A stretch of DNA of 29,797 nt, taken from contig DMES01000015.1 in NCBI GenBank assembly GCA_003450815.1, positions 1 to 29,797 on the forward strand, given 5' to 3'. A program made the translations under genes and the position numbers. Position 1 is the first letter of the stretch. Every line of letters starts with the position of its first letter. Positions 1 to 8,600 of the stretch are shown here, in pieces. The stretch is from Elusimicrobiota bacterium. GTDB taxonomy: Bacteria; Elusimicrobiota; Elusimicrobia; Elusimicrobiales; UBA9959. The notes under the pieces were generated by a model. That model was not told the DNA's origin, did not search any database, and worked only from the letters and a program-made list of their open reading frames with translations.

Positions 1-1
1 A

Positions 2-147
2 GGCACTGAAATATGACAAGTTTAACGCAAAACTGCACGCTTTTTGGGTATATGCCTACAAATTCCATGCAGTTTTTAAACGCTATTACCACTTTTGTCG
101 CCTATTTTAACGACAAGACTTTAAATAAAAATGACTTTTTCAGTGCC
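2..147. repeat. Short palindromic segment with 10-bp ends
   Basis: GGCACTGAAA at 2-11 is matched in inverse by TTTCAGTGCC at 138-147. Inside lies a second inverted pair, AAAACTGCA and TGCAGTTTT, around positions 30 and 70. The block lies downstream of the pullulanase stop codon. It could be a small non-autonomous transposon-like remnant or a transcription end structure. No protein is supported here: the short open frame across it runs into the pullulanase gene on the other strand. Confidence 0.4.
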
Positions 148-149
148 CC

Positions 150-2645
150 CTATTTATACAGCACCACAAGGGAAACAGGCGGCACTTCGAAGCCGTCCTT
201 TATTTTCTTCTTTTCGCCTTTGTAAAAACCGCTCTGGTCAAAAGCCTGTTCCCATTCACCTGCGGGCAGCGCAAACTTTCGCGGCTCTTTGCGGGGATTG
301 ATCAGAACCAGAATGCGGCCCCAGGCATCGCCCGCTTTGTCGCCATAAAGCAAATAGGCTATATCCGGCGCCTCCAGCGGCAATCCGAGCTCATCGTAAA
401 ATTTCAGATTCTCCTTTACATCGGAAGCTGTTTTCATCCTGAAAGCCGGGTGGGCTTTTCTGAGAGCTATCAGGTCACGGTAATAGGAGAATACACCGAA
501 ATACTCTTTTTTTCTCGTCCAGTCCAGCCTGTTTATTTCGTCCGGCAGATTATATGAATTTTCCTCGCCTTTTTTTGTGCGCAGGAATTCTTCTCCAGCG
601 TGTAAAAAGGGGATCCCCTGCGAGGTAAGCACTATCGCCTGGGCGAGCTTATCCATTTTAATCACTATTTCAGGCGGCGCATCCTTCGCCGACAGGTTAA
701 GGCGGTCCCATAAGGTGTTATTATCGTGACAGCTGGCATAATTCACGCTTTCAAGCGGGGATTGGGTAAAAGTTTCAAGCGAGCCCCTTATGCCGTTTAT
801 CACCCCCTGCCGGTAATTGCTCCCGTAGCTCTGTATATAGCCCTTGTCCTTTACGCTAAACACGCTGCCTTTGAGCGCATCCCGGAAACCGTCGTTGAAA
901 ACCGCAAAGCCGCGGCCTTTCTGCGAACCCTTTTTAATACCGTCAACCGGAGTTTCACCGGCGGTCCAGGGCTCGCCGTAAAGAATGATATCCGGTTTAA
1001 ACTCCTGAAGCTTTTTCACAGCTTCAAAAGCCGTTTCCCGGTCCATAAGCCCCATCAGGTCAAACCTGAAGCCGTCCACTTTATAATCGCGGGCCCAATG
1101 GAGCAGGCTGTCAATGATAAATTTGCGGGCCATTGGCGCCTCGGTTTTAAATTCATTGCCGCAGCCTGAGCCGTTCCAATAGGAGCCGTCGGGCCTGACG
1201 CGGTAATAATAATCGCCGGCCACGGCCTTGAAGTTGTAAATTCTGCCGCCGGTTTCGGCCGTGTGGTTGTAAACCACATCCATTATCACCTTTATGCCTT
1301 TTTTGTGCAGAGCGTCAATCATCAGCCTGGCTTCGCGCACTCTTGACGCGTCGTCCTGGCTTGTGGCGTAAGCGCCGTAGGGAGAATTAAAATTGACCGG
1401 CATATAGCCCCAGTTATAAGCCTGGGCACCGGCCAGATTTTCAAAATCCTGTAAGGGAAGAATGTGCACCGCGTTTACGCCCAGTTCCGCCAGATGCGCA
1501 AGCCCCGTTTTTATTTCTGGATACAGCGGGTGAACGGTTCCATCTTCTGCAAAGCCCAGATACTTTCTCTTGTTTTGTATCCCGGAAAAAGCATCGCTTG
1601 AAAAATCCCTGAGGTGAACTTCGTAAAGCACCGTCTCGGACAGCTCAAATTGCGGCGGTTCGGCCACAGGCGTATTATCGGCGGCAATAAGGGCGGGGCC
1701 ACCGTCCGTCGCGCAGTCCGCGTAAGGGTCCACCCCGGAACTCACGCCGCCGGCGTCTGTCACGCGCAGGCGGTAATATTTTCCGGCCAGATCCCGGTCA
1801 AAAACTTTTTCCCACAGGCCCAGGCCTTTATACTCCAAAGACGCAGGGGAGGCCGCGCCGGTAGTGGTATCGTAAATAAGCGCTTCGGTTTTTATAGCCG
1901 CGGGAGCGAACACGCGCATTACCGTTACCCCGTCGGAGGTAAATGCCCCCATTTTTTTGGAAGAACTAAAATCGGGGCCGTAAACTATGGCGCCAAGTTT
2001 AATTTTTACCGGCTCAAGATCCCGCGCGCGCACTTCCCAAAGCCCCGCGTTCACAGCCTGAGAGTCCGGTTTTTCAAAGCCTTCGAAATCAAGCAAAACG
2101 ACTTTACCGTATTTTTTCCCTCCGTAAAACCGGGCTTTAAGAGCCGGAACACTGTTTCCATCCCTGCTAAGACGGAAGCCCTGTTTATCCAGGAAATACA
2201 GGTCAACGACACGGTTGAGAATCAGCTTCACCACGCTTTCACTTTCTAGCGCGGCCGAAACTATTTTTGTGGAAATCACGGGCGGAGAGCCGTAAACCGT
2301 CCCATCACCCTCCATTAAGTAAACACTCCCCGCGTTAGCCGCGTTAAGAATGCGGTCAGGTTCGTCTTTTGCCTCCCATTTGCCGTATTTCGGCAAAAAA
2401 CCCGTTTTTTTGTTCAGAAGGCCGAAGGTTTTAAGATCTATTTTGAAATAAACGCCGAAATCATCCTTCCCCTCCGGTACGAATTCGAAACCGGTTTTAG
2501 CGCCATCTTCATTCCAAACCCATAAAGTCCAGTTCAGGTAGTCGCCATTCAGGCGGTTGTAATGGACGGCAAGAAAATTTTCGGCGTAGAGGTCAGAGTT
2601 CATAAGGATAGCTCCAAATAAAACTAAAAGTTTAAAAGGTGTCAT
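150..2645 (-). CDS. pulA: Secreted type I pullulanase (GH13)
   Basis: Debranching enzyme that hydrolyses alpha-1,6 bonds in pullulan, starch or glycogen-derived branched glucans. The 831-residue protein starts with a signal peptide (about residues 1-21, ending LYA). A pullulanase-associated carbohydrate-binding segment follows (LAVHYNRLNGDYLNWTLWVW, about 25-44), then a second related segment (100-165) and a CBM48-like segment (235-310). The GH13 barrel shows YNWGY (410-414), DVVYNH (456-461), nucleophile Asp529 in GFRFD, acid/base Glu558 in YGEPW and His640-Asp641 in CHDNN. The open frame continues 47 codons upstream of the chosen ATG, but that stretch lacks signal-peptide character and overlaps the divergent gene. 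No strong Shine-Dalgarno site precedes the start. Family assignment is firm; export to periplasm or outside is inferred. Confidence 0.93.
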   Translation of the reverse strand: MTPFKLLVLFGAILMNSDLYAENFLAVHYNRLNGDYLNWTLWVWNEDGAKTGFEFVPEGKDDFGVYFKIDLKTFGLLNKKTGFLPKYGKWEAKDEPDRILNAANAGSVYLMEGDGTVYGSPPVISTKIVSAALESESVVKLILNRVVDLYFLDKQGFRLSRDGNSVPALKARFYGGKKYGKVVLLDFEGFEKPDSQAVNAGLWEVRARDLEPVKIKLGAIVYGPDFSSSKKMGAFTSDGVTVMRVFAPAAIKTEALIYDTTTGAASPASLEYKGLGLWEKVFDRDLAGKYYRLRVTDAGGVSSGVDPYADCATDGGPALIAADNTPVAEPPQFELSETVLYEVHLRDFSSDAFSGIQNKRKYLGFAEDGTVHPLYPEIKTGLAHLAELGVNAVHILPLQDFENLAGAQAYNWGYMPVNFNSPYGAYATSQDDASRVREARLMIDALHKKGIKVIMDVVYNHTAETGGRIYNFKAVAGDYYYRVRPDGSYWNGSGCGNEFKTEAPMARKFIIDSLLHWARDYKVDGFRFDLMGLMDRETAFEAVKKLQEFKPDIILYGEPWTAGETPVDGIKKGSQKGRGFAVFNDGFRDALKGSVFSVKDKGYIQSYGSNYRQGVINGIRGSLETFTQSPLESVNYASCHDNNTLWDRLNLSAKDAPPEIVIKMDKLAQAIVLTSQGIPFLHAGEEFLRTKKGEENSYNLPDEINRLDWTRKKEYFGVFSYYRDLIALRKAHPAFRMKTASDVKENLKFYDELGLPLEAPDIAYLLYGDKAGDAWGRILVLINPRKEPRKFALPAGEWEQAFDQSGFYKGEKKKIKDGFEVPPVSLVVLYK

Positions 2646-2668
2646 GTTAAAATTGTAAGATATATCCA

Positions 2669-3871
2669 ATGACTTACGCACTACTTTTTTTACTTCTCGC
2701 TCAGCCGGGGCTGCTTGCAGCCCAGGTGGCCCAAAGCTCGGGAACTCCCGCAATCCCCGCAGGACAGCAGCTACTATCCACAGCAACCGGCAACAAACCG
2801 CCGGTTATTCCCGTTACTGTTTCAACAGAGGCCGTAAGGCAAAAAGTGCTATCTGAAAAAACTGTGCGCGGAATACACCTTACCTGCTGGGGCGCCGGCT
2901 CGACAAAAAACCGCCGGAGCATTATAGCCAGGATCAAACAGTCTGTCGTCAACACGGTGGTGGTGGCTGTAAAAGAAACAGACGGCAAAATTTATATTCC
3001 CGGTGTTGAAAGGGCCGCGGAATTAGGCTCTTACGAAGCAGCTATCCCGGATCCGGAAGGGATGGTGGGAGATTTCAAGGCTGCCGAACTTTATACTGTG
3101 GCAAGGATAGTGATGTTCAAGGATAACATCGCTCCAAAAAAACGAAAAGACCTGGCCGTGCGTACTCCGGAAGGTGATTTGTGGCGCAGCCATAACGGGG
3201 CCACATGGACGGATCCTTACAGCAGGGAAGTGTGGGACTACAATCTGGAAGTGGCCATAAGGGCCGCCAAAGCCGGCTTTGATGAAATACAGTTCGACTA
3301 TGTGCGCTATCCTTCCGAAGGCAATACCGCCCGCTGCCGCTATTCAAAACCGCATAATTCTAAAACCGCCATGGCTAATCTGGGGGATTTTTTTAAATAC
3401 GCGAGGGAAAAACTTAAACCTTATAACGTTAAAATTTCAGCCGATGTGTTCGGGCTTACAACCACCGTAAAGGACGACATGGGAATAGGCCAGGACCTAA
3501 AGGTACTGGTTGAAAACGCTGACTATGTCTACCCCATGATGTACCCCTCGCATTATTATACAGGGGAATACGGCCTGAAAAATCCGAATTCCCAGCCATA
3601 TAAGGTGATAGACCACGGATTAAAAGACGCCTATTCAAAACTGGGCCTTAATTACTCAAAGATACGCCCTTATTTACAGGATTTTTCGCTTGGCAAGCCG
3701 CGTTACGGCCCGGCGGAGGTGCGTGCCCAGATGGCGGCGCTGAGACGCAATATGCTTGAAAGCTGGATTTTATGGAACGCCGGCAACAGATACACCTGGG
3801 ACGCCCTAACCCCCCAGTATTACCGCGCATTCATTGACCCGGACTACAAATCTGAAAAATTAGTCCGCTAA
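2669..3871 (+). CDS. Secreted putative glycoside hydrolase, DUF4015 family
   Basis: A 400-residue protein with an N-terminal signal sequence (about 1-18, LLAAQ cleavage region), a proline/threonine-rich linker to about 60, then a TIM-barrel-like domain of the DUF4015 type. Family signatures are VRGIHLTCWG (66-75), WTDPYSREVW (180-189), EIQFDYVRYP (206-215), SADVFGLT (257-264) and YVYPMMYPSHY (286-296). The acidic residues in QFDYVRYP and ADVFG sit at barrel strand ends, where catalytic acids are expected. The substrate is unknown; the family is predicted to act on polysaccharide. It diverges from the pullulanase with only 23 bp between start codons, which suggests shared control. No clear ribosome binding site is visible. 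Confidence 0.82.
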   Translation: MTYALLFLLLAQPGLLAAQVAQSSGTPAIPAGQQLLSTATGNKPPVIPVTVSTEAVRQKVLSEKTVRGIHLTCWGAGSTKNRRSIIARIKQSVVNTVVVAVKETDGKIYIPGVERAAELGSYEAAIPDPEGMVGDFKAAELYTVARIVMFKDNIAPKKRKDLAVRTPEGDLWRSHNGATWTDPYSREVWDYNLEVAIRAAKAGFDEIQFDYVRYPSEGNTARCRYSKPHNSKTAMANLGDFFKYAREKLKPYNVKISADVFGLTTTVKDDMGIGQDLKVLVENADYVYPMMYPSHYYTGEYGLKNPNSQPYKVIDHGLKDAYSKLGLNYSKIRPYLQDFSLGKPRYGPAEVRAQMAALRRNMLESWILWNAGNRYTWDALTPQYYRAFIDPDYKSEKLVR

Positions 3872-3938
3872 AACAACAGACTGATTTTTCGGCAACCTTA
3901 TACCCAATATATGTAAGCCTGGGACAAACACTGTCTTC

Positions 3939-4390
3939 CTGACTTCCGAGTTGGAACACCCAAAGCAATTTAAGTATCGTCCAATCTATACTGGCGCGAG
4001 TCCTGTCGAGGGTTTGTATTAGCAGGGCCGGGTCGTCCGCATAGCGGCCGCCCTAACCCTCGGCCGATTGCAAGAGCAATTCGGCCTGCGGAAAGCCCTG
4101 CTAACACAAACCCTCGCCGCCCGCGCAAGGCAATTGTTTTCGCCATCAGTTTTTATAAATCCGTAAACCTTTTAACCTGGAGCGGGTGACGCCGGATCCG
4201 GGTTAGCGGGGCCTTCACGAACCTGAGGCTTGCGAAGCGCCGAAGGTGAGTGGTGGAAGCCGACCCACGGTGTGGGCGGCTGTCCCCGCGTCCCGGTCCG
4301 GCGGCAGGCCCCGCGAACCGATTCAGGGGTCAAAAGACAAAAGGCTCTCGTCGAAAGAAGCAGTATTTTTTATGACAACTCGGAAGTCAG
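3939..4390 (+). mobile_element. Non-coding TIR element, copy 1 (MITE-like)
   Basis: A 452-bp block bounded by CTGACTTCCGAGTTG (3939-3953) and its exact inverse CAACTCGGAAGTCAG (4376-4390). The block is repeated in inverse orientation at 10241-10801, with long near-identical stretches. It has no credible gene. It fills most of the 515-bp gap between the DUF4015 gene and the phosphopentomutase-like gene, whose 3' ends converge here; its right end contains the TGA stop of the latter. Flanking bases are also shared by both copies (TTC outside the left end, GCTT outside the right end when read inward), so the true ends may lie 3-4 bp further out. No target duplication is evident. The rest of the gap (3872-3938) shows nothing recognisable. 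Confidence 0.75.
4013..4110. repeat. 98-bp palindromic core of element copy 1
   Basis: Outer arms TTTGTATTAGCAGGGC (4013-4028) and GCCCTGCTAACACAAA (4095-4110) pair with one mismatch or wobble. Inside them CCGCA pairs with TGCGG, and GGCCG-ATTGC pairs with GCAAT-CGGCC around a CAAGAG-type apex. The result is a long branched or interrupted hairpin. It is the most conserved part of the element: I count one difference from the copy at 10628-10725. Confidence 0.75.
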
Positions 4391-5619
4391 AAGCCCCTTA
4401 CTATCTCCAGATATTCCTTCCGCACTCCGAACAATTGGGCAACCAGATGCCCGATATCCGTAAGCCCCGGGCAAACACCTGTTTTGAGCCCGCCCAGATC
4501 GCGGCCATAACCTTTTCGCAGGGCGATAAAAGGCAGAGGCTCGTTTGAATGGTAGCCGTAATCCGCCCTGTGTTCCATGCCATGGTCCGCCGTTATTATC
4601 ATTAAGTCGCCCTTATCAAGACGGCTTTCCATAAGCGGCAGCAGGCGGTCTATTTCCTCTATAGAGTTTATCGCCCCCTTTACATCGCGGGTGTGCCCGT
4701 AAACGCTGTCGGTATCAACCAGGTTGGCAAAAATAAAAGTGCCTTTGGGGCGGTACAAAGCCCTGGCGCACTCAAGCGCGTTTATGGCGCCCTGCACGGA
4801 GAAAGGATTTGTGTCTTTTTTCTTCGGATGAACAAACTTAAGCCCGAGAGCGGGGTCAATAAAGATCTCCTTGCTCAGTTTTATGCGTTCGTGATAAGCG
4901 GTATTTACCAGATCGCTTGTTTTCCCCACGGCCACGGTCCAGACAGCCCTCTTGTAGAGGATATCGACAAGTGTTTCACGGCCTATGGGCAGGACGGAAT
5001 CATGACGATTTGAAGTGCGAACTATTTCCCCCCCGGCGCTTCTGATGTAAGAGCGGGCGATGGCGCGGGTTATGGGTATTTTCATTTCCATACCGAGAGC
5101 GAAAGCTATATCGGCTATTTTGTGCTGCTCACCAACCGGTATTACCGCCTCGTTCATTGCCAGCTGTATCAACGGGTCGCACTTGCTGGCGTAGACTATG
5201 GGCATACCAGTGCGCTCGTGCTTGGCGGCATTAAGCTCAATAGCCTCCATGCCGCCGGCCATTTTATTGTAAAAAGTTTTCCTGCCTATGCGCCTTTCTA
5301 GTTCCGAAATATACTTTTTTGAAAACCCGCCCTGAAAAAGGTCATAAGTGCGGTTATCTATAATTCCAACCATCTCGCGATGGCCCACAAGGCTGTCCGC
5401 CGTGGCTGAAACCTGCGTCACGCGCGCTGCATAGCTTTTAGCCGCGAATCCGGGCATAAATCTTTTTTTATATTGCGGCAGCACGATATTGCCAAGCCCG
5501 AGTTTTGACAAGTTGGATATTTTCACTTTCTCCGGGTAGCGCGATAACAGATATTCCACTGTGGAAAGTCCAACCGCGTCTATAACCATCAAAAGCGCCA
5601 CCGGTGTTTTCTTTTTCAT
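4387..5619 (-). CDS. Phosphopentomutase-like metalloenzyme
   Basis: A 410-residue soluble protein of the alkaline-phosphatase/phosphopentomutase superfamily. It probably interconverts ribose- or deoxyribose-1- and 5-phosphate in nucleoside salvage. Visible metal and phosphate motifs are MVIDAVG (Asp14), ADSLVGHREMVG (74-85, the DeoB D-T-x-T-G-H-W-E region), NLVDTDSVYGH (299-309), TADHG (343-347) and His357. The residue that is phosphorylated Thr in DeoB is Ser76 here. The start was chosen at the ATG preceded by GAGGGG (5623-5628 on the opposite strand); the frame continues upstream but would overlap the divergent peptidase gene. The final codons and TGA lie in the end of the TIR element. It is divergent enough from standard DeoB that a different sugar phosphate is possible. 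Confidence 0.8.
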   Translation of the reverse strand: MKKKTPVALLMVIDAVGLSTVEYLLSRYPEKVKISNLSKLGLGNIVLPQYKKRFMPGFAAKSYAARVTQVSATADSLVGHREMVGIIDNRTYDLFQGGFSKKYISELERRIGRKTFYNKMAGGMEAIELNAAKHERTGMPIVYASKCDPLIQLAMNEAVIPVGEQHKIADIAFALGMEMKIPITRAIARSYIRSAGGEIVRTSNRHDSVLPIGRETLVDILYKRAVWTVAVGKTSDLVNTAYHERIKLSKEIFIDPALGLKFVHPKKKDTNPFSVQGAINALECARALYRPKGTFIFANLVDTDSVYGHTRDVKGAINSIEEIDRLLPLMESRLDKGDLMIITADHGMEHRADYGYHSNEPLPFIALRKGYGRDLGGLKTGVCPGLTDIGHLVAQLFGVRKEYLEIVRGF

Positions 5620-5631
5620 ATGCCCCTCACT

Positions 5632-5659
5632 TTGACCGATAAGTCTAAAGTTGTAATAT
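5632..5659 (+). promoter_or_regulatory. Sigma70-like promoter for the M1-M28 peptidase gene
   Basis: TTGACC (5632-5637), a 16-bp gap and TAATAT (5654-5659) lie 21 bp before the ATG at 5681. The predicted transcript start would leave a very short leader. The site sits in the 61-bp gap shared with the divergent phosphopentomutase-like gene. Confidence 0.45.
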
Positions 5660-5680
5660 ATTGTATAAGTTAATGGCTCA

Positions 5681-8600
5681 ATGCAAAAAATAAATATGAA
5701 AAAGAATCTCCTTTCACTTATAGTTATGCTAACCCTCACTGCCGGCTTGAGCGCCGCAACAGTCAATCACGCGCTTGAAATAAATATTGAGCCGCAGAAC
5801 CATTCCTTATCCGTCAAAGACACGCTGACTTTCTCCGACTCCGGCACAGAATTTGTTTTTACCATTCATCAGGGGCTCACGCCCTCTGTAAAAACTAAAG
5901 GAGCCGTACTGGAACTCATGGCCCCGGAAGCCGCTAAAGAAAAATATGGAATTAGTTACTCATCCAGCGGTCTGATCCCGGACATCTACCGCGTAACGCT
6001 GGCCAAAAAGGCAGAAACCTTTAGACTTGAATACGGCGGCTTTATAAATCATCCGCTCGGTGAGCAGGCGGAAGAGTACTCCCGGAGTTTTTCTGAAACT
6101 CCCGGCATTATTTCCGGAGAAGGCTGCTATCTTTCAGCGGCTTCCGGCTGGTACCCGCATTTTGAAAACGCATTGGTCACCTTCACTGTTAAAACTAGTC
6201 TGCCGGCGCCCTATGATTGCGTGGCTGGAGGAACGCGTATTAACCGCGCGGCCGCTACAACCACAGTTACAACGGTATGGGAAGAAAAAGAACCGCAGGA
6301 TGAGATCACGCTTGCCTGCGGCCAATACTCTGAATATATGCGCCCCGGCGGCCAGCCCGCTGTTTCGGCCCTTTCAAAAAAAAAGCGGAAACCAATCGAA
6401 CATTACGCCTTCCTGCGCTTTCCCGACGCGGAACTGGCGGAAAGATATCTGGACGCCTCCAAGAAGTATGTTGATTTTTATTCCAGCCTGATCGGCCCTT
6501 ATCCATATTCCAAATTTGCTCTGGTGGAAAACTTCTGGGAAACAGGCTACGGACTTCCGTCATTCACCTTGCTTGGAGGCAAGATCATCAGACTGCCGTT
6601 CATAATAAACTCCTCCTATCCGCACGAAATATTGCACAACTGGTGGGGCAACGGCGTTTTTACTGATTATGAAAAAGGCAACTGGTGCGAAGGTCTTACA
6701 GCCTACCTGGCAGACTACCTGATAGCCGAAAACCGCGGGAAAGGCAAAGAATACCGCGAAACCACCCTGCAAAAATACGCGGATTATGTTTTAGAAGGCA
6801 AGGATTTTCCGCTTACAGAATTCCGCTCGCGCAATTCTTCGGCCTCGGAAGCGGTCGGCTACGGCAAAACTCTGATGTTTTATCATATGCTCCGGAACGC
6901 TCTGGGCGACGCAGGCTTCAAGGCCGGGCTCAAGTCTTTTTATAACGACAACCGCTTTAAATCTGCGGATTTTGATGACCTTAAAAAAGCTTTTGAAAAA
7001 CAGACAGGCAGCGGTCGGCTGAGCACTTTTTTTGACCAGTGGATAAAACGCGCCGGCAGCCCTGAACTTGTCTTGAAAAACATAAGGACGGCCCGGATAC
7101 CCCCGGAATACACGCTTGAGTTCACACTGGCGCAAACACAGGAAGGCCCGGCGTACGAACTAGAGGTGCCGGCGGCGATTTACCTTGAGGGGATCCCCCA
7201 GCCCAGGCGGCAGGTTCTCAAGTTTACGCACAAAGAGGAAACTTTTAATTATTCAGCTCCGCTGAAAATTATGCGCCTTGAAATAGACCCCGAGTTTAAT
7301 GTTTTCCGCAAATTAAACCCGCTTGAAACCCCTCCCACGCTTTCCAGGCTGCTGGGCGCTAAACAACCCGGCCTTATACTGCCGGATGGTGAAGAATATC
7401 AGGCTTGGGAAATCTTCGCTTCGGCATGGACAAAAGACAAGGAAAACCTGCCTCTTATACGCAAAGACTCAAGCGTCACAGCCCCGCCTGACGGGGCGTA
7501 CTGGCTGCTGGGCGCCGGAAACAGGTTCGCCCCCACATTTGAAAAGCAGTTGGAGGTATACGGCGCCCGCTTCAGTTCTTCTTCGGTAATTATCGGGAAC
7601 CGTGAATTTTCACGCGCCGGCAACACTTTCGTTTTTGCCTCTTTCGCGGCCGCGAATAATACGTCTCGGGCGGGGCGGGCTGGTGTTTCCAGCGGGCTGA
7701 TAATTTCCGCCTCCACCGGAAGTCTCAGGGCGCTGGCGTCTAAACTGCCTCATTACGGCAAATATTCCTGGCTGGTTTTTGACAGCGCCATGAACTCAGC
7801 CGCCAGCGGCGTCTGGACAACGGCACATTCGCCCCTGGCCGCCGACCTTGGCGGCACAGGCTTCGTCCAAGGCGGCGTGCCAGAGTCCCGCGCCCCGCTG
7901 GCGGTACTGCCTTCAGTTTTTTCCGCGGAGCGCTTAGGCGCAGATATTTCAGCCCTGGCGGCGTTGCCCGGCGGCCGCGGCCCGGACTCTGCAGGCCTGG
8001 AGAAATCCTCCAGGCTAGCAGCAAAATCCTTCATTGAAGCCGGGCTTAAACCCTTTTACGCCGACGGGTGGGAACAAGGGTTCAAATACACGGTTCAAGG
8101 CAAGGAATTTAATTTTAAGAACGTTGTTGCCAAAGTTGAAGGAACAAAAGAAAAAGATGAATATCTTGTACTCTGCGCCCATTACGACCACCTGGCGCCA
8201 AAAGGCGGCGAGATGTATTCCGGCGCCGACGACAACGCTTCCGGAACGGCGCTTCTGCTGGAACTTGCCCGCTATTACGCCCTCCATCCGCAAAGCCGCA
8301 CGCTTATCTTCGCGGCTTTCAGCGGAGAAGAAGAAGGCAGACTCGGCTCCAGATTTTTCATGGACTCCCTTGAACCGGGCCTGAAAGAGAAGATAAACGC
8401 GGCTGTCAATTTTGATACTGTGGGCCGCCTTGGGTCCGGCAAAATCCTGCTGCTCGGTTCCGGCTCCTCAGCTAAATGGCCCCACATTTTCCGCGGGGCG
8501 GGCTTTGTCACCGGAGTTGACTACGACCTGATAAAAGAAGAACTGGATTCAAGCGATCAGGCCAGCTTCATAGAAAAGGGCCTGCCCGCCGTGCAATTCT

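Noticed and set aside
13..225. 70-residue open frame at the window start
   Set aside because: Lies over an inverted repeat and runs into the pullulanase gene on the other strand; no start signal or recognisable protein features.
4013..4110. Integron attC-like site
   Set aside because: GTTAG and CTAAC words are present in palindromic arms, but the required RYYYAAC/GTTRRRY pair does not fit, and no integrase or cassette layout is seen.
3930..4400. Target-site duplication around the TIR element
   Set aside because: Outside bases do not repeat directly at either copy; the shared flanks look like extra element sequence instead.
4230..4548. Open frames of 77 and 100 residues inside the TIR element
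   Set aside because: Arg/Pro-rich, two overlapping frames over the same DNA, no start signal, and the other copy (10112-10411) preserves only part of one frame. They reflect GC-rich structured DNA, not a gene.
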